Assembly: GCA_013397935.1 (NCBI GenBank)
Contig: VZRN01002991.1
Coordinates: 1-64,000, forward strand
Direction: 5' to 3'
DNA: 64,000 nt
From: Dasyornis broadbenti
Taxonomy: Eukaryota; Chordata; Aves; Passeriformes; Dasyornithidae
Shown here: piece after piece, positions 60,874 through 64,000 of the stretch
How positions within the stretch are numbered: position 1 is the first letter of the stretch
Layout of the letters: each line of letters starts with the position of its first letter
Position numbers and translations under genes: made by a program
The notes under the pieces: model-generated
Seen by the model: only the letters and a program-made list of their open reading frames with translations
What the model was told of the DNA's origin: nothing
Databases searched by the model: none

Positions 60874-63800
60874 CTGTAGGAGAAAAGAGAATTGAAATGA
60901 AACGCTGATCTTGGTTATTTAATTAGCAGTCAGTCACAACATGCAAAATCAACCAAGATCAATTGCCAGCACAATAATGTACAGAAGCCTTTCAAAGCAT
61001 TTATTTTTCCTTTCAGCCATGTAAGATCGATGGAAATTAGGCATAAAAAATTCATTACTCAGAGTATTTCCTAACCAAACTGGCACACTGTACTTGATTT
61101 TAGGTTCTGATTCAGAGCTACTCTGAAAATATTTTAAAGAGACACATTATCCAAAACTGATATAAACAGTTATCTGTGTTACACCAACAGTAAAAGCAAT
61201 ACTTTGCATGTCAAAAATAGATTTTAAGTCTAGTTTCTTTAACATAGACTCAGAAAAGAGGCCCACATTTCTCTACCTACCATGTGCAAGAAAAGCTCAA
61301 AGCCAATCATTAGGGACATGCTGTTTAGTTTCATAACCTCATGAGCAAAGCTTCAGCTTTTTAGAGTGAAAGACACTCATTTTCATGCTTTAAGGAGTTT
61401 CCATCACCCCAGTTTTATTAATTTTGTGGTTATTGCTAACACTACACAGGCCTGCAATCACTGATCTTATGATGGAACGGTTTCTTCAAAGAGAAAGAAT
61501 AAAACAGATGTTGAATAGACTTCTCTAAGAAAACCCATTCTGTAAGCAAATGAAAGAACCCAAAGAAATGAGTAAAATTCACAAGAGACACAGTGATTAA
61601 CCACAGCGTGAAAAACACATGACCCAGGGGGAAGTATGACTGGCACACAAGGTGTCTTACACACACATCCTTCCTCACATGTGGCTGGGCATGTTCATAG
61701 CAATAAATCAACCTAAGACCATGAGTTAACTTCTGGAAGAGATCAGTGTGACTGAGCTCCTTACAGTGCAACTCCAATTACAAGGATGCTGGCCACTGGA
61801 ACAGAACCGGGGGGGAAAAAAAAACCACCGTGAAATGATTTTGCTCGATTTTCAGTTTTTCCACATGAGGAGCCACTTTGAGTTAGCTGGGAAAGGAGCC
61901 TGCTGTTAAACAATAAGAAGGGGAGAGACCAATTCAAAGGCAGCCAAATTCAAGAGAACCCTTTTATCAGCTACAGAGGACCTTGGACGGGACCCAAAGA
62001 AGGATCTGCTCTTGGGCAAGGTGAGGATGCCATTGGTGTTGCCTCAGGGGCAGCCGATGGCTATTTGTGGGAGCAAAAGGAGCTGCACTCAACAAGCAAT
62101 CTCTCTTCCCGTGGCACTGGGGTGATGAGGCTTCAAGGGACAGGGCCTGAGCAGGGGGACAGGTCAGTCACCAGCTGCTGTAAGGTCTGTGAAACAAGGC
62201 AGAGCTGCAGAAGGAGCAAAGACGTGCTGAGCAAGGGGTGCTGGACAAGGACTCACCGATTCCTGGGGCCCTGTTAACAAAGAACCTGTTAAGAGAATCT
62301 TGTGCAGGAGAGGTGGGGAAAGGAAATCTGTGCATGAATCTTGCTGCTTACTGCCCTCCGTTTCCGCAACAAAAATTTGTGTTACCTGAGTAGCAGAAGT
62401 GCAGTCTAAAAGCAGAAGGCAGAGAAAGATGCAGAAAGTACCTCTGGTTATTCCTGCAGAGCACAGTTCTGCTGCAAAAGGGGAATCGGTGTGAGCTGCT
62501 GCCTCGTCGTATTTCCCAAGACAGACACTGGAGCCACACTGACATACTTCACCCACGGATTTTTCTGCACACTGCAAGCTTTCAGCCCACTGCACATTAA
62601 GTGAGCAAACGCCTTTAGTGCTCAGCTCAAAAACCAGGAACATTTGCATTTTAAGGATCTCATCTGTTGCCTGTGGAAGTCAACAACACTTTCCTACTGA
62701 TGGAAACCTTGATGTAGAGGACATAGCAGGATCCTTTATCCCAAAGACAGGAAAAACTCCTTTTAAAATCTTCCAGGCAGCACGCTGTAAGGCGCAGCAG
62801 CTTTCCCTGTGCAGTGAAAGGGGAAGTTAAATGACCTATTCCACTTCACCTCGAGTGCTATTTGCAGAGAGAGCTCCATTTGGACCACGGCAAGCTGACT
62901 ATTCTCCTCATAACTGCGACATTTCTCTGCACAATCAGGGTCTCCAGGCTTGGGTCTCTGCAGAGCAATTCCTGCTCCCAGTAGCAGCTTTCTCAATACT
63001 TTCCTTTTGCTGCTACTGTGCTTCAGAATGAAAGAGGAGGAAGAAAAGGAGAGCGGGAGATTGCTGCCCTTGCTGAAATGATCAATGGAAAGCACTTTGC
63101 CTTCTGTCTTGCAATCAGAACTGTGCAAGCAGAGCTGTTACAGGTCCTCCCAAAAAAATACCCTCATTTATCTTCTAAGAATTAGAAAAATTTGAGATTT
63201 TCTTTAACTACCTAAACTGTTTCAAACTGGAAATTTACACAAAAATAAAAAGCCTATAAATTATGTTTCATAATAAAAAATATTGTCACCCTTTAAAATA
63301 AATTGACCTTATCTTTAAAACTGAAAAGTTTGGATATCAAAATTTAAAAGTATGAGCTGCTCACCAAATGCTCCACAGAAGTCTTAAAAGTTCATAACAA
63401 TCTCACTTTCCAAAAAAGCTATTTGAGTCATATACAATAGAATCATTAATGGACAAAAGGATTACTATTCCTAAATATGAAATGGCAAATAGCATAACAT
63501 TACTATAAAATCTACTGTTCACTTTCCACATTCAAGCACATGCAACTGTTGAGGAAAACAGTTCCCCTGTATTTACTAGGCTTCCCCTTGACAGTGTTAA
63601 GGGATAGCTCTGTACTCAAGAGTACCTTTGAACAGAAATATAAAGGTTTGGAACTCCAGGACTGCCAGTCAATTTTCTGTTTTTAACTTAATTTAGTTAA
63701 GAGTTCCAGCTTCTCTGCAAAGGAAAACAAGCATTTATTCTATTTTATTTAGTATATCTAGTATTAGTATTAGTAATCTAATATTTATACCACCATTATC

Positions 63801-64000
63801 TCACTTAAAACAAACCCCAAAAATATAAACAGAAATACTGCAGTTCTGAACTGGCTATAGGAGTCAATGATAATCTCTTAGCAGTAGAAAGATATTGGAT
63901 CTGTATTTCCAGAAACTAATTAATAGTCCAGTTGCCAAAATTAATTTTGTGAATAACTCCATATATTCTTCATCTTTGCAGGCGCAAGTTCAGAAGATTT
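60874..64000 (-). other. SHTN1: SHTN1 upstream intron, continues past window
   Basis: 3127 bp with no segment matching the preceding family residues (KEQAIGEYEDLRAENQ in human) on the minus strand, so the earlier exon is outside. No repeat family recognised; GC is slightly raised at 62000-62560. Confidence 0.7.

Noticed and set aside
62164..62649. 161-codon minus-strand Cys-rich frame
   Set aside because: No signal peptide, domain or splice-flanked conservation is evident; it lies in the SHTN1 upstream intron and looks like chance.
60874..64000. The preceding SHTN1 coding exon
   Set aside because: No minus-strand segment matches the family residues before Cys38, so I place it outside the window.
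1..64000. CRISPR arrays, bacterial operons, tRNA or rRNA genes
   Set aside because: The whole window is intron-exon vertebrate sequence; no spaced direct-repeat array, cloverleaf with CCA-type ends or rRNA core was seen.

Overview
The window is vertebrate nuclear DNA, almost certainly from a bird. Its coding sequence is split into short exons with GT-AG introns. Its interspersed repeats are a CR1 LINE and a solo-LTR fragment of a type I associate with bird ERVL elements. Two known genes lie tail to tail, matching the order I recall from human 10q25.3 (ENO4 forward, SHTN1 reverse, VAX1 beyond SHTN1). I see no bacterial-type operon, CRISPR array, tRNA or rRNA.

Positions 1-1060 hold no gene I recognise. 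A CpG-rich block (about 1060-1570) carries the promoter and first exon of ENO4, the sperm-type enolase paralogue. I assembled 14 ENO4 exons (1299-19213, + strand). All splice phases agree and the joined reading frame encodes 597 residues. The enolase fold is recognisable, but several catalytic and metal-binding positions are substituted. A helical N-terminal segment resembling RII/DPY-30 docking modules precedes it.

Positions 19214-21633 are the shared 3' flank of the two convergent genes, 2.4 kb between stop codons. SHTN1 (shootin-1, minus strand) fills the rest. Fifteen coding exons (60873 down to 21634) encode 589 residues, starting at the equivalent of human Cys38 and ending with the family C-terminus. 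The first exons and promoter lie beyond position 64000. The protein is a long coiled coil followed by a polyproline tract, a basic segment and a short helix resembling an actin-binding WH2 motif. Both published PAK1 serine sites are conserved.

The remaining sequence is introns: a 40-bp minisatellite, two perfect or near-perfect local tandem duplications, a purine-rich block, microsatellites, an antisense CR1 3' end with relict reverse-transcriptase ORF, an LTR fragment, one N-gap, and a repeat-free homeobox-motif-rich stretch (58850-59460) that looks like a developmental enhancer, possibly for VAX1. I find no wholly new system. The most interesting leads are the degenerate ENO4 active site with its docking-like N-terminus, the polyproline/WH2-like module of SHTN1, and the candidate enhancer.
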